NCBI GenBank assembly: GCA_000828835.1
Contig: AP014633.1
Location: 2,790,001 to 2,854,000 of the forward strand
DNA: 64,000 nt
Source: Thioploca ingrica
GTDB lineage: Bacteria > Pseudomonadota > Gammaproteobacteria > Beggiatoales > Beggiatoaceae
Direction of reading: 5' to 3'
Shown here: positions 48,609 to 58,553 of the stretch, one piece after another
How the letters are laid out: every line of letters starts with the position of its first letter
Numbering within the stretch: the first letter of the stretch is position 1
The notes under the pieces: generated by a model
The model's database searches: none
What the model was told of the DNA's origin: nothing
What the model saw: the letters and a program-made list of their open reading frames with translations, nothing else
Program-made: the position numbers and the translations under genes

Positions 48609-48652
48609 GCCAGGAAGTAGAGTGAGCACCGGTGCTCACCAAAAATATAAAA
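48609..48652. repeat. Second copy of GCCAGG...GCACCGGTGCCCACC repeat
   Basis: GCCAGGAAGTAGAGTGAGC then ACCGGTGCTCACC and an A-rich tail matches 47886-47925 closely. The word GTAGGATGCG precedes both, but the internal GATGCGG hairpin arm is missing here. The two copies flank the toxin-antitoxin pair in direct orientation. Confidence 0.7.
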
Positions 48653-48722
48653 AACCCACTTTTTTTAGATATTTTGAATACGAGGACGTAAACGGGTTGA
48701 AATCATCTTTAAAAAAATGCGC

Positions 48723-50225
48723 TTAACTATTTTTCACATGACGTGCTTCTGATATCAACCTTTGCTTGAGTTGATAAAGCTTGATTTCTAGATTGACTGG
48801 GTAAATATCGGGAGTATTAAGACGTTTGATCTCGGTCGGACAGTGAGTTAATTGTGTCTGTACTTTCTGCCGAATTTGTTCTAATAAAGGTAATTCTGTG
48901 ACCGGTTTTCCTTTTCTCAAGACGGGGATAAGTAAGTCTTGATAGGGAATATCAGCCGGTAAAGTAGTATATCCTTCAATAAGTGCGGGATGGACTGAAA
49001 AGGCATTAGGATTCACTAAATGAACCTCATCCACGGGTGGTTGCAGTTGGTCATAAATCATATCACCACTAAACTTTCCTTGAGCATCCATAAATCGGCG
49101 GACTTGTAATAAGCCAGGGTTAGATATTTTAATAGATTCTTCCGACAATTTGAGGCGATATTGCCATTGAGCATCAGGTTCATCACGGATGGCTGTTAAT
49201 TTATAGACTCCACCTAACGTGGGTTGATCATAGCTAGTGATCAATTTAGTCCCAACACCCCATAGATTAATCTTCGCACCGGCTGATTTAAATTCAGCAA
49301 TGAGGTGTTCATCTAAATCATTACTCGCTACAATATGCGCTTGCTCAAATCCGGCCTCATCAAGCATTTTTCTGGCTTGTTGGCTTAATTTAACCAAATC
49401 ACCAGAATCAAGACGAATGCCAACTAATTGATGTCCGTTTTCTCGTAGCCATTGTCCGACTTCTATGGCTTTTTTGACTCCTTGCAGGGTATCAAAAGTA
49501 TCCACTAAAAAAATGCAGTTATTAGGTAGCACTTTGGCGTAAGCCTGAAAAGCCTCCATTTCATTTGCGAAAGACATAACCCAACTGTGAGCGTGCGTTC
49601 CTTTCACCGGAATACCATAAAGTTTACCGGCCAACACATTAGAGGTTGCAGCACAACCACCAATGTAAGCCGCTCGACTGGCAGATAAGGCTCCATCAAT
49701 CCCTTGCGCACGTCGTGAGCCAAATTCTAATACCGGTTCACCTCGAGTTGCTTGGCAAATACGCGCAGCTTTAGTTGCAATGAGGGTTTGAAAATTGATA
49801 ACATTAATAAGAATAGTTTCTAATAATTGACATTGTAATAATGAGCCTTGTACTCGTAATAATGGCTCATGAGGAAAGACTACTGTGCCTTCGGGTATAG
49901 CATCGAGGTCACAATCGAAACGTAGTTTTCCTAAATAGTCAAGAAAATTAGAGTTAAATAAGGGTTTATTATCAACTCCGGTCAAGGTTGCAAGGAAACT
50001 TAAATCGGTCTCAGTAAAACATAATCCATCTAGATAATCTAATACTGTGGCTAAGCCGGCCATAATACTATAACCACCGTGGAAAGGTGGTTTGCGAAAA
50101 AAGAGAGTAAATACGGCTTCTTGATTTAATTTGCCCGTTTGCCAATAGCCATAAGCCATTGTAAGTTGGTACAAATCCGTGAGTAAAGCGAGCGAATGTC
50201 CATAGAGTTGTTTAATATGATTCAT
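48723..50225 (-). CDS. pncB: Nicotinate phosphoribosyltransferase
   Basis: 500 residues, a long-form NAPRTase. It joins nicotinate with PRPP to give nicotinate mononucleotide in NAD salvage. Landmarks: the N-terminal [34 protein letters not shown] near 168, the active-site segment [14 protein letters not shown] near 205 and [13 protein letters not shown] near 275. It stands alone between the repeat cluster and a spacer. nadC, for de novo NAD synthesis, lies at 61857, so both routes are present. Confidence 0.93.
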   Translation of the reverse strand: MNHIKQLYGHSLALLTDLYQLTMAYGYWQTGKLNQEAVFTLFFRKPPFHGGYSIMAGLATVLDYLDGLCFTETDLSFLATLTGVDNKPLFNSNFLDYLGKLRFDCDLDAIPEGTVVFPHEPLLRVQGSLLQCQLLETILINVINFQTLIATKAARICQATRGEPVLEFGSRRAQGIDGALSASRAAYIGGCAATSNVLAGKLYGIPVKGTHAHSWVMSFANEMEAFQAYAKVLPNNCIFLVDTFDTLQGVKKAIEVGQWLRENGHQLVGIRLDSGDLVKLSQQARKMLDEAGFEQAHIVASNDLDEHLIAEFKSAGAKINLWGVGTKLITSYDQPTLGGVYKLTAIRDEPDAQWQYRLKLSEESIKISNPGLLQVRRFMDAQGKFSGDMIYDQLQPPVDEVHLVNPNAFSVHPALIEGYTTLPADIPYQDLLIPVLRKGKPVTELPLLEQIRQKVQTQLTHCPTEIKRLNTPDIYPVNLEIKLYQLKQRLISEARHVKNS

Positions 50226-50652
50226 AAAAATCAGTCTATTAATCGAGTGAATTTTTATTAATTTGATACCATTATTGAGCTATTCATCTGCAGATAGCAA
50301 CAACTGAATTGTAGTTAAGATAAATTGAGGAGATATAATTTTATTCTGCCAATTCTTTAAAATACGGGTAATGCGGTTTAAAACGATTAGCTCGCTATTA
50401 TTTAAGCGCTAATAAAAGTTAGTTTATTAAAAAATATAGTAATTTTTAGTCTAAATAGCAAACGATATCAACTTAAGCCTTGTCAACGAGAGCCAGAGTT
50501 ATTTTATTCTAGAAAAGTTGCCAGCCGTGGATTCATTTATCCTGGTGGAAAATAAAGTGAGTATATGTGCCATGTTACCTTTAAATTAGATAATCTATCC
50601 CTAGATCAGTGATATTTTATCTTTAAAAATCTTACTAAGAAAAACCTTTTTT
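50226..50652. other. AT-rich divergent spacer
   Basis: 427 bp between pncB and the rhodanese gene. No credible ORF, hairpin or repeat found. Confidence 0.5.
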
Positions 50653-50982
50653 ATGCTTATCAAAGAAATAGATTCACAAGAATTAACTCAATGGTTACAA
50701 ACCGAAAATCCACCTTTATTAATTGACGTTCGTACTCCTCAAGAAATGGCACAAGCTTCCATTCCCAATGGCAAACCATTACCACTTAGCTTGTTGCCAT
50801 TACGTTTTAACGAAGTCCCTAAACATGAAAAAGTGGTTTTTTATTGTCGTACTGGGGCACGTTCTGCTCAAGCCTGTTTATTTATGGCACAACAAGGCTA
50901 TGATAATGTTTACAATTTGCATGGGGGAATTGTGAGTTGGGCACGTTATGGGTTGCCAATAGAACCCCTAATATTCAATTAA
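50653..50982 (+). CDS. Rhodanese-domain sulfurtransferase
   Basis: 109 residues, a single rhodanese domain. The active-site loop is VFYCRTGARSAQA, with the catalytic Cys near residue 70, and the N-terminal part has LLIDVRTPQEMAQASIPNG. The six-residue loop (CRTGAR) suits sulfur transfer from thiosulfate or persulfide rather than phosphatase action. Cytoplasmic; no signal peptide. In a sulfur oxidiser it could traffic sulfane sulfur, but the neighbours do not show its partner. Confidence 0.9.
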   Translation: MLIKEIDSQELTQWLQTENPPLLIDVRTPQEMAQASIPNGKPLPLSLLPLRFNEVPKHEKVVFYCRTGARSAQACLFMAQQGYDNVYNLHGGIVSWARYGLPIEPLIFN

Positions 50983-51382
50983 TACTTGTCTATCAGCCAC
51001 TTTATTGATGCCAGTAAAATTTAACTTTAGATCTCTCGTTATTAAACTTATAAATAAGTTTTTTAATAACTAAAGAAGAACCCCAAAAAGTCTTCACGAA
51101 AATGGTAGCCTTTTCGCTTATCCAGATGAAAAAACAACAATTTAAGCTACTTAATCAACCGAAGTCAAATAGCTATCCCCTCAATGCCATTAAGTTAAGA
51201 CATTCTCTCCCCGTTTTCACGGGACGGGGACAAGCTTTGATCATTTCCAAGCCCGTAAGAATCTAGGGTTGTCAAACAGCTATGGATTCTCGCTTGCGCG
51301 CGAATGACGTTAACTTAATGCCATTAAGCTATTTTATTCCCTCATTGAATGAATAGTGATTGTGGTGGTCAAATTTGAACCA
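50983..51382. other. Spacer with a possible miniature inverted-repeat element
   Basis: 400 bp without a gene. At 51188-51198 CATTAAGTTAA is repeated in inverted form as TTAACTTAATG at 51310-51320, bounding a GC-richer 133-bp segment with its own small hairpin (CCCCGTTTTCACGGGACGGGG). This may be a short non-autonomous element. Confidence 0.4.
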
Positions 51383-51562
51383 TTAAATTTCTTCTATTAG
51401 TTCAAAATCGGCTTTATTTGCTGCACAATCTGGACATTCCCACTCATTAGGAATATCTTTCCAACGGGTTCCTGGCGCAATTCCCTCATCAGGTAAACCT
51501 TCTTCTTCATTGTAAACGAAACCACAAACCACACACATATATTTTTTATAATTATTAGCCAT
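51383..51562 (-). CDS. Rubredoxin
   Basis: 59 residues from the ATG at 51562, chosen because AAGGA lies eight bases upstream. A longer frame would add seven residues. The two iron-binding motifs are present: CVVCGFVYNEEEG near residue 9 and ECPDCAANKADFE near 42, giving the Fe(Cys)4 centre. It is a small electron carrier, often serving oxygen-reducing or alkane-type enzymes. It is divergent from thiD and does not share an operon with another redox gene. Confidence 0.95.
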   Translation of the reverse strand: MANNYKKYMCVVCGFVYNEEEGLPDEGIAPGTRWKDIPNEWECPDCAANKADFELIEEI

Positions 51563-51616
51563 ATCAATATTCCTTAATGACATTACTATTTTATTACTTA
51601 TTTTAAAAAACTGACC

Positions 51617-52432
51617 ATGAACTTAAACCAACCACCGATTGTTTTAGTATTAGCGGGTAATGACCCTTGTGGTGGTGCTGGGTTGTGTGCTGACATTCAA
51701 GCATTGGCAAGCCACGGGTGCCACGCCGCACCCGTTATAACCTGTATCACTATCCAAAATACCGTTCATTTACTGGATAACTTTCCCCTATCTGGTGCGC
51801 AAGTCGCTACCCAAGCACAAGCTGTACTCGTTGATATGCCTATAGCTGCTGTTAAAATCGGCTTATTAGGTAGTGTCGAAATCATTGAAGCCATTAAACC
51901 AGTTCTCTGCCAATATCCCTCTTTACCGGTAGTACTTGACCCCGTATTAGCCGCCGGCAGTGGTTATTCTTTAGCGGATGTTTATGTGCGTCAGGCTATT
52001 ATAAAAGAGTTATTACCACTGATTCAAATAATAACACCCAATAGTGAAGAAGCTCGTCTGTTAACGGGTAAAAACCAAATCGACGCCGCCGCCGCTGACT
52101 TAATAAACGCCGGTTGTCCCTTTGTCTGTATTACGGGTACTCATGAAGATACCCCGATGGTTATTAACACGTTATATACTCAGGGGCAAAAGCCGCAATC
52201 ATGGCAATGGCCCCGGTTACCGAATCAATATCATGGTTCTGGTTGTACTTTTGCCGCTAGCCTAGCTGGATTACTGGCTCAAGGTAAAGAAATGAACTGG
52301 GCGGTTTATGAAGCTCAACGCTATACTTGGACTAGTTTACAATATGGATATCAAGCTGGCAAAGGACAAATTCTACCTAATCGCTTGTACCAACAAGCTA
52401 ATTGTTTAAGCAGTGAGAAAGAAAAAGAATGA
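51617..52432 (+). CDS. thiD: Hydroxymethylpyrimidine/phosphomethylpyrimidine kinase
   Basis: 271 residues, a ribokinase-family enzyme that phosphorylates HMP and HMP-P to HMP-PP for thiamine synthesis. Landmarks: AGNDPCGGAGLCADIQAL at the N-terminus, LDPVLAAGSGYSL near 115, TPNSEEARLLTG near 142, and the anion-hole/catalytic region YHGSGCTFAASLAGLLA near 210. Its stop overlaps the thiE start by four bases (ATGA). No TPP riboswitch was recognised in the very short leader. Confidence 0.95.
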   Translation: MNLNQPPIVLVLAGNDPCGGAGLCADIQALASHGCHAAPVITCITIQNTVHLLDNFPLSGAQVATQAQAVLVDMPIAAVKIGLLGSVEIIEAIKPVLCQYPSLPVVLDPVLAAGSGYSLADVYVRQAIIKELLPLIQIITPNSEEARLLTGKNQIDAAAADLINAGCPFVCITGTHEDTPMVINTLYTQGQKPQSWQWPRLPNQYHGSGCTFAASLAGLLAQGKEMNWAVYEAQRYTWTSLQYGYQAGKGQILPNRLYQQANCLSSEKEKE

Positions 52433-53046
52433 TACCCTTGCGTGGTTTATATGCGATTACCGATAGTCATCTGATTCCGTCGTTTCGGTTCGTTGCAACG
52501 GTAGAAGAAGCCATTCAAGGCGGTGCTCGAGTTGTTCAATACCGTGATAAAAGTGATAATAAAAAACAACGTTTTCAACAAGCTCAAGCATTGCACCATT
52601 TATGTCAACAATATCAAATACCTTTGATCATTAACGACGATGTTGATCTAGCACAACAAGTGGGTGCAGAAGGTGTCCATCTCGGTAAAGAAGATGCCCA
52701 ATTAACCACCGTTCGTGCTAGGTTGGGTCATGATGTGATTATCGGTGTTTCTTGTTATAATCAACTGGCTTTAGCTCAAGACGCCGTGGCAGCCGGTGCG
52801 ACTTACGTTGCATTCGGGCGTTTCTTTCAATCTCATACTAAACCGAATGCGGTTGTTGCTCACCTGGATTTGTTACGCCAAGCGCGTCAACTTCTCCATT
52901 GTCCCATTGTCGCTATTGGTGGTATTACACCTGACAATGGCAAACAGTTAATTACTGCGGGTGCAGATTGTTTGGCCGTCATCCAAGGCGTATTTGGACA
53001 ACCAAACCGGAGTGCCGCAGCTCAACGCTATGCGCAATTATTTTAA
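52429..53046 (+). CDS. thiE: Thiamine-phosphate synthase
   Basis: 205 residues, a TIM-barrel enzyme joining HMP-PP and thiazole phosphate into thiamine monophosphate. Landmarks: LYAITDSHLI, VVQYRDKSDNKKQRFQQA, the phosphate-binding INDDVDLAQQVGAEGVHLGKED, FGRFFQSHTKP and AIGGITPDN. Coupled to thiD by a four-base overlap. A YjbQ-family gene, proposed as an alternative thiamine-phosphate synthase, lies at 60086. Confidence 0.95.
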   Translation: MIPLRGLYAITDSHLIPSFRFVATVEEAIQGGARVVQYRDKSDNKKQRFQQAQALHHLCQQYQIPLIINDDVDLAQQVGAEGVHLGKEDAQLTTVRARLGHDVIIGVSCYNQLALAQDAVAAGATYVAFGRFFQSHTKPNAVVAHLDLLRQARQLLHCPIVAIGGITPDNGKQLITAGADCLAVIQGVFGQPNRSAAAQRYAQLF

Positions 53047-53170
53047 TTAATGAGTTATTACGATTAAGCTAAAATCTGGAAACAATTATCGCTGGGTTGC
53101 TTTTACCTCCGCTTTGGGATCCCAATATCTATATTATTTGGGTTTAAAATTTTTTAGTTAATTAATTATT

Positions 53171-54637
53171 ATGCCTTATAAAGATTTACGTGAGTTTATT
53201 CATAAACTTGAACAAGTGGGTGAACTTAAACGTATTGCTATTGAAATTAACCCTTATCTAGAGATGACAGAAATTTGTGACCGGACTTTGCGAGGGGGTG
53301 GTCCAGCGCTATTATTTGAAAATCCTAAAAATTATCATATTCCGGTTTTAGGTAATTTATTTGGTACTCCCCGGCGAGTTGCCCTCGCTATGGGACAAGA
53401 ATCGGTCAGTGCCTTACGTGAAATAGGTCACTTGTTAGCCTTTTTAAAAGAACCAGAACCGCCGAAAGGAATTAAAGAACTCTGGGAAAAGTGGCCACTT
53501 TTTAAACAAGTTCTGAATATGTCACCCAAAGTGGTAAACCATCCTCCCTGTCAAGAAAATAGATTAACTGGTAACGAAGTTGATTTATCTCAGTTACCCA
53601 TTCAAACCTGTTGGCCAGAGGATGCCGGGCCTCTAATCACTTGGGGATTAGTAGTGACCCAAGGGCCTTATAAACCCAGACAGAATTTAGGTATTTATCG
53701 TCAACAAGTGATCGGTAAAAATAAACTTATTATGCGTTGGCTTTCTCACCGAGGAGGCGCATTGGATTATCAGGAGTGGCAACAGCGTTACCCAAATCAG
53801 CCTTTTCCGGTGGCAGTTGCTATTGGTGCTGATCCAGTAACGATTCTCGGTGCAGTTACCCCGATACCAGACACTTTGTCAGAATATGCTTTTGCCGGTT
53901 TATTACGCGGTAGTCGTACTGAAGTTGCTGCTTGCTTAACCCATACTTTACAGATACCGGCTCATGCGGAATGGATATTAGAAGGTTTTATCTATCCAGG
54001 AGAAACCGCACGAGAAGGGCCATTTGGTGATCATACCGGTTATTATAACGAAGTTGAAATTTTCCCCGTCTTGACCGTAGAATGCTTGACTCATCGCTAT
54101 ACGCCGATTTATCACAGTACTTATACCGGGCGCCCTCCGGATGAACCAGCGGTTTTGGGGATAGCATTAAATGAAATTTTTGTACCGATTTTACAAAAAC
54201 AATTCCCAGAGATTGTCGATTTTTATTTACCCCCAGAAGGTTGTTCTTATCGACTAGCGGTGGTGAGCATTAATAAGCAATACCTTGGTCATGCTAAACG
54301 AGTCATGTTGGGGATATGGTCATTTTTGCGACAATTTATGTATACCAAATGGATAATCGTGACTGATGCGGATATCAATATCCGCCATTGGCCAGACGTC
54401 ATTTGGGCAATGACAACACGTATGGATCCAATACGTGATACCCTATTAATTGAAAATACCCCGATTGATTACCTCGATTTTGCCTCACCGATATCCGGTC
54501 TGGGTAGTAAAATTGGTTTTGATGCCACTCATAAATGGCCAGGTGAAACTCAACGCTGTTGGGGAAAATCCATTGGTATGAGTCCAGCGGTTAAGAAAAA
54601 GATTGATGAACTTTGGAGTCAATTAGAAATTGTATAG
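53171..54637 (+). CDS. ubiD: UbiD-type prenylated-FMN decarboxylase
   Basis: 488 residues, matching 3-octaprenyl-4-hydroxybenzoate decarboxylase length. Motifs: [22 protein letters not shown] at the start, [18 protein letters not shown] near 140, [16 protein letters not shown] near 188 and [11 protein letters not shown] near 278 (Glu of the catalytic pair). It decarboxylates the ring precursor of ubiquinone using prenylated FMN supplied by UbiX. No ubiX is in the window. The gene is single and followed by an AT-rich spacer. Confidence 0.95.
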   Translation: MPYKDLREFIHKLEQVGELKRIAIEINPYLEMTEICDRTLRGGGPALLFENPKNYHIPVLGNLFGTPRRVALAMGQESVSALREIGHLLAFLKEPEPPKGIKELWEKWPLFKQVLNMSPKVVNHPPCQENRLTGNEVDLSQLPIQTCWPEDAGPLITWGLVVTQGPYKPRQNLGIYRQQVIGKNKLIMRWLSHRGGALDYQEWQQRYPNQPFPVAVAIGADPVTILGAVTPIPDTLSEYAFAGLLRGSRTEVAACLTHTLQIPAHAEWILEGFIYPGETAREGPFGDHTGYYNEVEIFPVLTVECLTHRYTPIYHSTYTGRPPDEPAVLGIALNEIFVPILQKQFPEIVDFYLPPEGCSYRLAVVSINKQYLGHAKRVMLGIWSFLRQFMYTKWIIVTDADINIRHWPDVIWAMTTRMDPIRDTLLIENTPIDYLDFASPISGLGSKIGFDATHKWPGETQRCWGKSIGMSPAVKKKIDELWSQLEIV

Positions 54638-55567
54638 TTGAACTGATGCAGTTTAGGCGAAAACAACATTATACTTTAATAATATTAGCATTTAATTAAA
54701 TTCAAATTTATTGAATTAATTTAAATATTGAATATTAGAAATAACTTATATCCTACTTAAACTTATTTTTGAGAAAAGTGGCCTTTTCTTGACAAATTAT
54801 ACTCACTATCCTGTTATGATTTATTAATCATAAGAATTAATATTTTCATAATAATATCAAAAGAAAAGTATTTTTTATTCTTCAATAGTTATTATTAAAT
54901 GTGATTAATATAATTAAATTATTATTCTATTATTTTTATAATAAATTCATTACTATTTATAGTATTACTAATTTAGTAATTAATTGAATGATAAAATAAA
55001 AAAAATAATTTATTTTATTATCAGTTAATTTTATTAAAAGAATAATAAAATTGTATTGATTTTTATCAATTTATCCGTTAAAAAGCTGGTTTTATTCTTT
55101 AATTAATAAAAATTCAGATTCAACAGCGGTAAAGTATTAGTTTTTTTATTGACAAATAGAGTAACAATTTGATATATAAGTTTTTATTTAAGAAATAGCC
55201 TCTACGACAGTAACTTAATCCTGGGTTAACTTGATTAATACTTTTATAAATTTTAGTGAGCGGAGTGTTGTATGCCAAAATGACAAGTTAATTATTTTTC
55301 ATTGCACAGTTGATTGGAAGGTCAAGACCATACAAGACCCTTGAAATTTTCAAACTGAACCCTTTATCAGCAAATGAAATTAGGTAACTAAACCAATAAT
55401 AGGAGGTGTAAGCAAATTGTAGGCAAGCAAAAGATTTTTGTAAGTAAAGTCTGAGTGTTGACAGTAAATGGCTTTATCATTTTACCCCTGTGAACGGGTT
55501 GTTCACCATAATTTCCGCCAAATTGGTATATATAAAGGATACTTTTATCGCCAAAGGAGAACGTGCA
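54638..55567. other. Very AT-rich spacer, about 0.9 kb
   Basis: Dense AT-rich DNA, mostly runs of A, T and TAAT words from 54650 to 55200, with no coding signal. The right half (55250-55560) is somewhat richer in G and C and contains AGGAGG at about 55401, not followed by a usable frame. It may carry long promoters, an AT-rich nucleoid-binding site or a degraded region. Confidence 0.5.
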
Positions 55568-55882
55568 ATGAAGTCTCTACCTTCACTGTGGATAAGCAGG
55601 CACTTAAATTATTTGCATCAGCAGAGTTTAGCAAAACTGGGGTTGCTGACTTTAATGATATTGACTGTATGGTTTAAACCATGGCTTCGAAACAGCAATC
55701 GATTGACTCGAAATCTCATTATTCCCTTTTTACCGGCCTGGTTGAAAGATACCGGTTATCAAACCACTTTAATTAATTCATATTTTCTCGTCACTCACCG
55801 AGTATCACCTTCTTGTAATACTCTCTTCATTAAGTTCATTCAAAATATTTATCTCATTCCAAGTGGGTTAAATACCTCTTAA
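55568..55882 (+). CDS. Possible small membrane protein
   Basis: 104 residues from the ATG at 55568. AAGGAG lies eight bases upstream, the best ribosome site in this region and the main reason to keep the frame. One hydrophobic helix near residues 20-37 (LGLLTLMILTVWFKPWL) is followed by basic residues, and a second hydrophobic stretch is weaker. No recognised domain. The adjacent regulator gene at 56049 begins 166 bp later. It could be an unrelated leader or a degraded frame; codon use is not strongly typical. Confidence 0.4.
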   Translation: MKSLPSLWISRHLNYLHQQSLAKLGLLTLMILTVWFKPWLRNSNRLTRNLIIPFLPAWLKDTGYQTTLINSYFLVTHRVSPSCNTLFIKFIQNIYLIPSGLNTS

Positions 55883-56048
55883 TCTAACCCCATTGAGATA
55901 GAATAACTATCTATAATCGCTAATGAATTAAATAATAATTTGAATTGACTTAGTTTTTTAAAAAATGCTAATTCTTAGGCAAACTAGCTAATTAAATTAG
56001 CAATGGTTGAATACAAGTTTTTTTAAATCTAAATGCGAAATTGTTAAC

Positions 56049-57428
56049 ATGGTTACTCCAAGTATTTTGGTTATAGAAGATGATATAGCGCTTAATCAGT
56101 TACTCGTACAAACATTACGAAATGCAGATTACGACGTGGAAGGCGTAGCCTGTTTAGCAGAGGCACGACGTCACTTAAGTGCTCATGAACCTAATTTAAT
56201 TCTGCTAGATTGCCGCTTACCTGATGGTTATGGTATGGAATTATTTGAAAATGGCAACCGAACCTTACCACCAGTCGTTTTACTTACTGCTCATGGTTCA
56301 GTTAGGGAAGCGGTTAATGCAATGAAAGCCGGCGCGGTAGAATATTTGGTTAAACCAATTGAAATAGACGATTTGGAACTTACCATTCAACGTGTATTGG
56401 AGACAATAACCTTGCGTGAAGATTATCAATTCTGTAAATCACAAATTGAACATCAGCACTGTAAACGTATGGTTGGACAGAGTGAGTCTATGAGAAGAGT
56501 ACATGATCTCATTCGTAAAGTAGCTCCAACTAATATGAGTGTTTTAATCCATGGGGAAAGTGGTATCGGTAAAGAGTTAGTGGCTGCTGAAATTCATAAA
56601 CAAAGTGAGCGCGCTCATCGCAACTATGTTGCTTTAGATTGTTGCTCGTTGCAGGAAAAATTATTTGAATCGGAATTATTTGGACATGAAAAAGGTGCTT
56701 TTACCGGTGCCGACCGTCAGAAAGAGGGATTAATTAAAGTTGCTGATGGTGGAACTTTATTTTTAGATGAAATTGGTGAAATTGAACCGAATATTCAGGC
56801 TAAATTATTAAGAGTATTAGAAACCAAGCGATTTAGGCGGGTTGGTGGCACCAACGATTTAAGTTCTGATGTGCGAATTGTGGCAGCAACTAACTGCAAT
56901 TTAGAAGAAATGAGTGAAGAGGGTACCTTTCGTCAAGATTTATTTTATCGGTTAAGTGGTTTTGTTATTACTATTCCACCCCTTCGTGAGAGACGAGAAG
57001 ATATCCCCGAATTAGTAGAATATTTTTTGCAGTATCATAATTTTTCCCGTCGGGTTAACAAAACGATCTCGCCTACGGCTATGAAAGAATTGATTGCTTA
57101 TGATTGGCCTGGTAACGTTCGTGAATTGAAAAATGTCGTCGAGAGATCGATTATCCTTGCTGGTCATAAGACTCAAATTCACCCAGAACATTTAATCTTT
57201 TCTACTTCCAACAAAAAGAAAAAAGAAATGGGTTTTGAATTATCTTTTGATCATCAACCGACTTTAGAAGAAATTGAAAAGCATTACTTAAAATTATTGT
57301 TAAATAAATATTCTGGACACCGTTCTAAAGTGGCTCAAATATCTGGGGTAAGTGAACGGAATATTTATCGCTTAATTAAGAAATATGGTTTACAAACAAT
57401 TGCGACTGGACCTGATTATTATATGTAA
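56049..57428 (+). CDS. NtrC-family sigma-54-dependent response regulator
   Basis: 459 residues from the ATG at 56049; a TTG 42 bases earlier is unneeded. Receiver domain (about 1-115) with SILVIEDDIALN and phospho-Asp in LILLDCRLPDGYG. AAA+ domain (about 140-375) with Walker A HGESGIGKELVA, the sigma-54 contact loop ELFGHEKGAFTGA and DGGTLFLDEIGE. A Fis-type helix-turn-helix closes the protein (RSKVAQISGVSERNIYRLIK). It activates sigma-54 promoters when phosphorylated. No histidine kinase is adjacent, so its sensor is elsewhere. Confidence 0.93.
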   Translation: MVTPSILVIEDDIALNQLLVQTLRNADYDVEGVACLAEARRHLSAHEPNLILLDCRLPDGYGMELFENGNRTLPPVVLLTAHGSVREAVNAMKAGAVEYLVKPIEIDDLELTIQRVLETITLREDYQFCKSQIEHQHCKRMVGQSESMRRVHDLIRKVAPTNMSVLIHGESGIGKELVAAEIHKQSERAHRNYVALDCCSLQEKLFESELFGHEKGAFTGADRQKEGLIKVADGGTLFLDEIGEIEPNIQAKLLRVLETKRFRRVGGTNDLSSDVRIVAATNCNLEEMSEEGTFRQDLFYRLSGFVITIPPLRERREDIPELVEYFLQYHNFSRRVNKTISPTAMKELIAYDWPGNVRELKNVVERSIILAGHKTQIHPEHLIFSTSNKKKKEMGFELSFDHQPTLEEIEKHYLKLLLNKYSGHRSKVAQISGVSERNIYRLIKKYGLQTIATGPDYYM

Positions 57429-57480
57429 TATAATTTTTTGGTTACGCCGCTAAACGTTGTATAATCCCAAAAAATAATAC

Positions 57481-57526
57481 AGCCCTATGAAAAATCGACT
57501 ACTTAGTCAGTCGACCTCATAGGGCT
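57481..57526. terminator. Nested hairpin after the sigma-54 regulator
   Basis: Outer stem AGCCCTATGA / TCATAGGGCT (perfect, 10 bp) with an inner stem TCGACT / AGTCGA. It lies 52 bp after the regulator stop. No T-run follows on the plus strand, so a conventional Rho-independent terminator is uncertain, but it is a strong fold. Confidence 0.5.
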
Positions 57527-57993
57527 AAGCCTATTGCTAGATAAATAACCATTTAAAAAAGTCTTTTTCCTTACAGAAGAGGATGTCTGTTATTCAGTTG
57601 ACATTCACTTTAGTGCTTCGAAGTAATAAACCCTTTGACTTTAGTTAAGCAAAAACAATACCGTTTTTCTAACTAATCTAATTGATTGTAAAATAATAAT
57701 TTTTTAGTACTATTTTCATATTTGCAGATAAATTTTGCAAAATGCTTTTTAGTTTGCAATTTTTTTTGCAATTTGCAAATAACGCTAACCAGGAAAATTA
57801 AGTTAAGTCGCATTAAGTAGTCTTGGTTACTTAAAATAACTGAAACTGTTATTTATTTTCTATTGCATTTTGCATTAGCCTTTCTAACGGACTCATCCTG
57901 TATCTAGTCATATTATTGACAATTTTATGTCTAATTCATGCCGGTCGATGCCTAAAAAATCACCAAAACTGGGCTGATATCAACTCAATTCCT

Positions 57994-58010
57994 TTGGCAT
58001 ATTTATTGTT
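57994..58010 (+). promoter_or_regulatory. Weak sigma-54-like promoter
   Basis: TTGGCATATTTATTGTT has the GG of the -24 element and correct spacing, but GT instead of GC at -12. It lies about 110 bp before the coiled-coil gene at 58120, close to a sigma-54 activator gene. Confidence 0.25.
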
Positions 58011-58119
58011 GGTTGCTTATTAACTAAGCTTTAACCTACTCAATCTTTTAATTTTTAAACTGAGCTTATTGTTAATCAATTGATATGAATTAAAAAAACT
58101 AAACTGAGTTGTTCCAATA

Positions 58120-58410
58120 ATGAGTGAAAACAACGTTCCTCGGATTATCACCACCATCGCTTTCAGCCTTGCTATCATTTTGCTTACTTTAATCTTCTCA
58201 TATTCCTATTTGTTGATTCAGTTAGTGACTGAAAAAGAATTATTGGCCAACGAATTAGTTAATGCCCGTGTACAACTCGATGAAGAAAAAGAAAAAAGAG
58301 TTTTAACTGAACAAGATAAAACCCAACTGAGTCAACAAATTCAATCACTCCGTATCCAACTTCAACAAGCAGAAACTAAACCCTGTCCGATATGTCAATT
58401 TAATGAATAA
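58120..58410 (+). CDS. Membrane-anchored coiled-coil protein, short paralogue
   Basis: 96 residues. One N-terminal helix (about 10-32, with LTLIFSYSYLL) followed by a coiled coil rich in Glu, Gln and Lys (about 35-85) and a CPICQ end with two Cys. It shares its N-terminus with the next gene (both have ENN, IxFxxAxILLTLIFSYSYLL and EK), so they are paralogues of different length. No recognised domain. Likely an inner-membrane scaffold with a cytoplasmic coiled coil. The final Cys pair (CxxC) could bind metal. Confidence 0.65.
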   Translation: MSENNVPRIITTIAFSLAIILLTLIFSYSYLLIQLVTEKELLANELVNARVQLDEEKEKRVLTEQDKTQLSQQIQSLRIQLQQAETKPCPICQFNE

Positions 58411-58553
58411 CTCGACTTATCTTCCTGCTGGTTTTTCTCTTCTTAGCTAAGAAACTTTCTCGTCAATCATTCTATAATGGCCATGTTTAACAAGCCAGGT
58501 GTTAAATGTCCATTTACACCGCTTTAAGCTTAAGAATAAGATGGATCTAATTT

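Larger units (their letters stand above)
57429..58119. other. AT-rich spacer with hairpin, TTTGCA cluster and weak sigma-54-like site
   Basis: 691 bp without a gene. It holds a nested hairpin at 57481-57526 and five TTTGCA words starting at 57721, 57734, 57753, 57765 and 57772. A TTGGCAT-N5-TTGTT sequence at 57994-58010 resembles a sigma-54 promoter, with the -12 GC altered to GT. Confidence 0.5.

Noticed and set aside
51584..51616. TPP riboswitch before thiD
   Set aside because: The leader is only about 33 bp between rubredoxin and thiD starts, too short for a THI-box, and no motif is visible.
55468..55677. 69-codon frame overlapping the small membrane protein
   Set aside because: It has no ribosome site and is in a different frame from the one preceded by AAGGAG.
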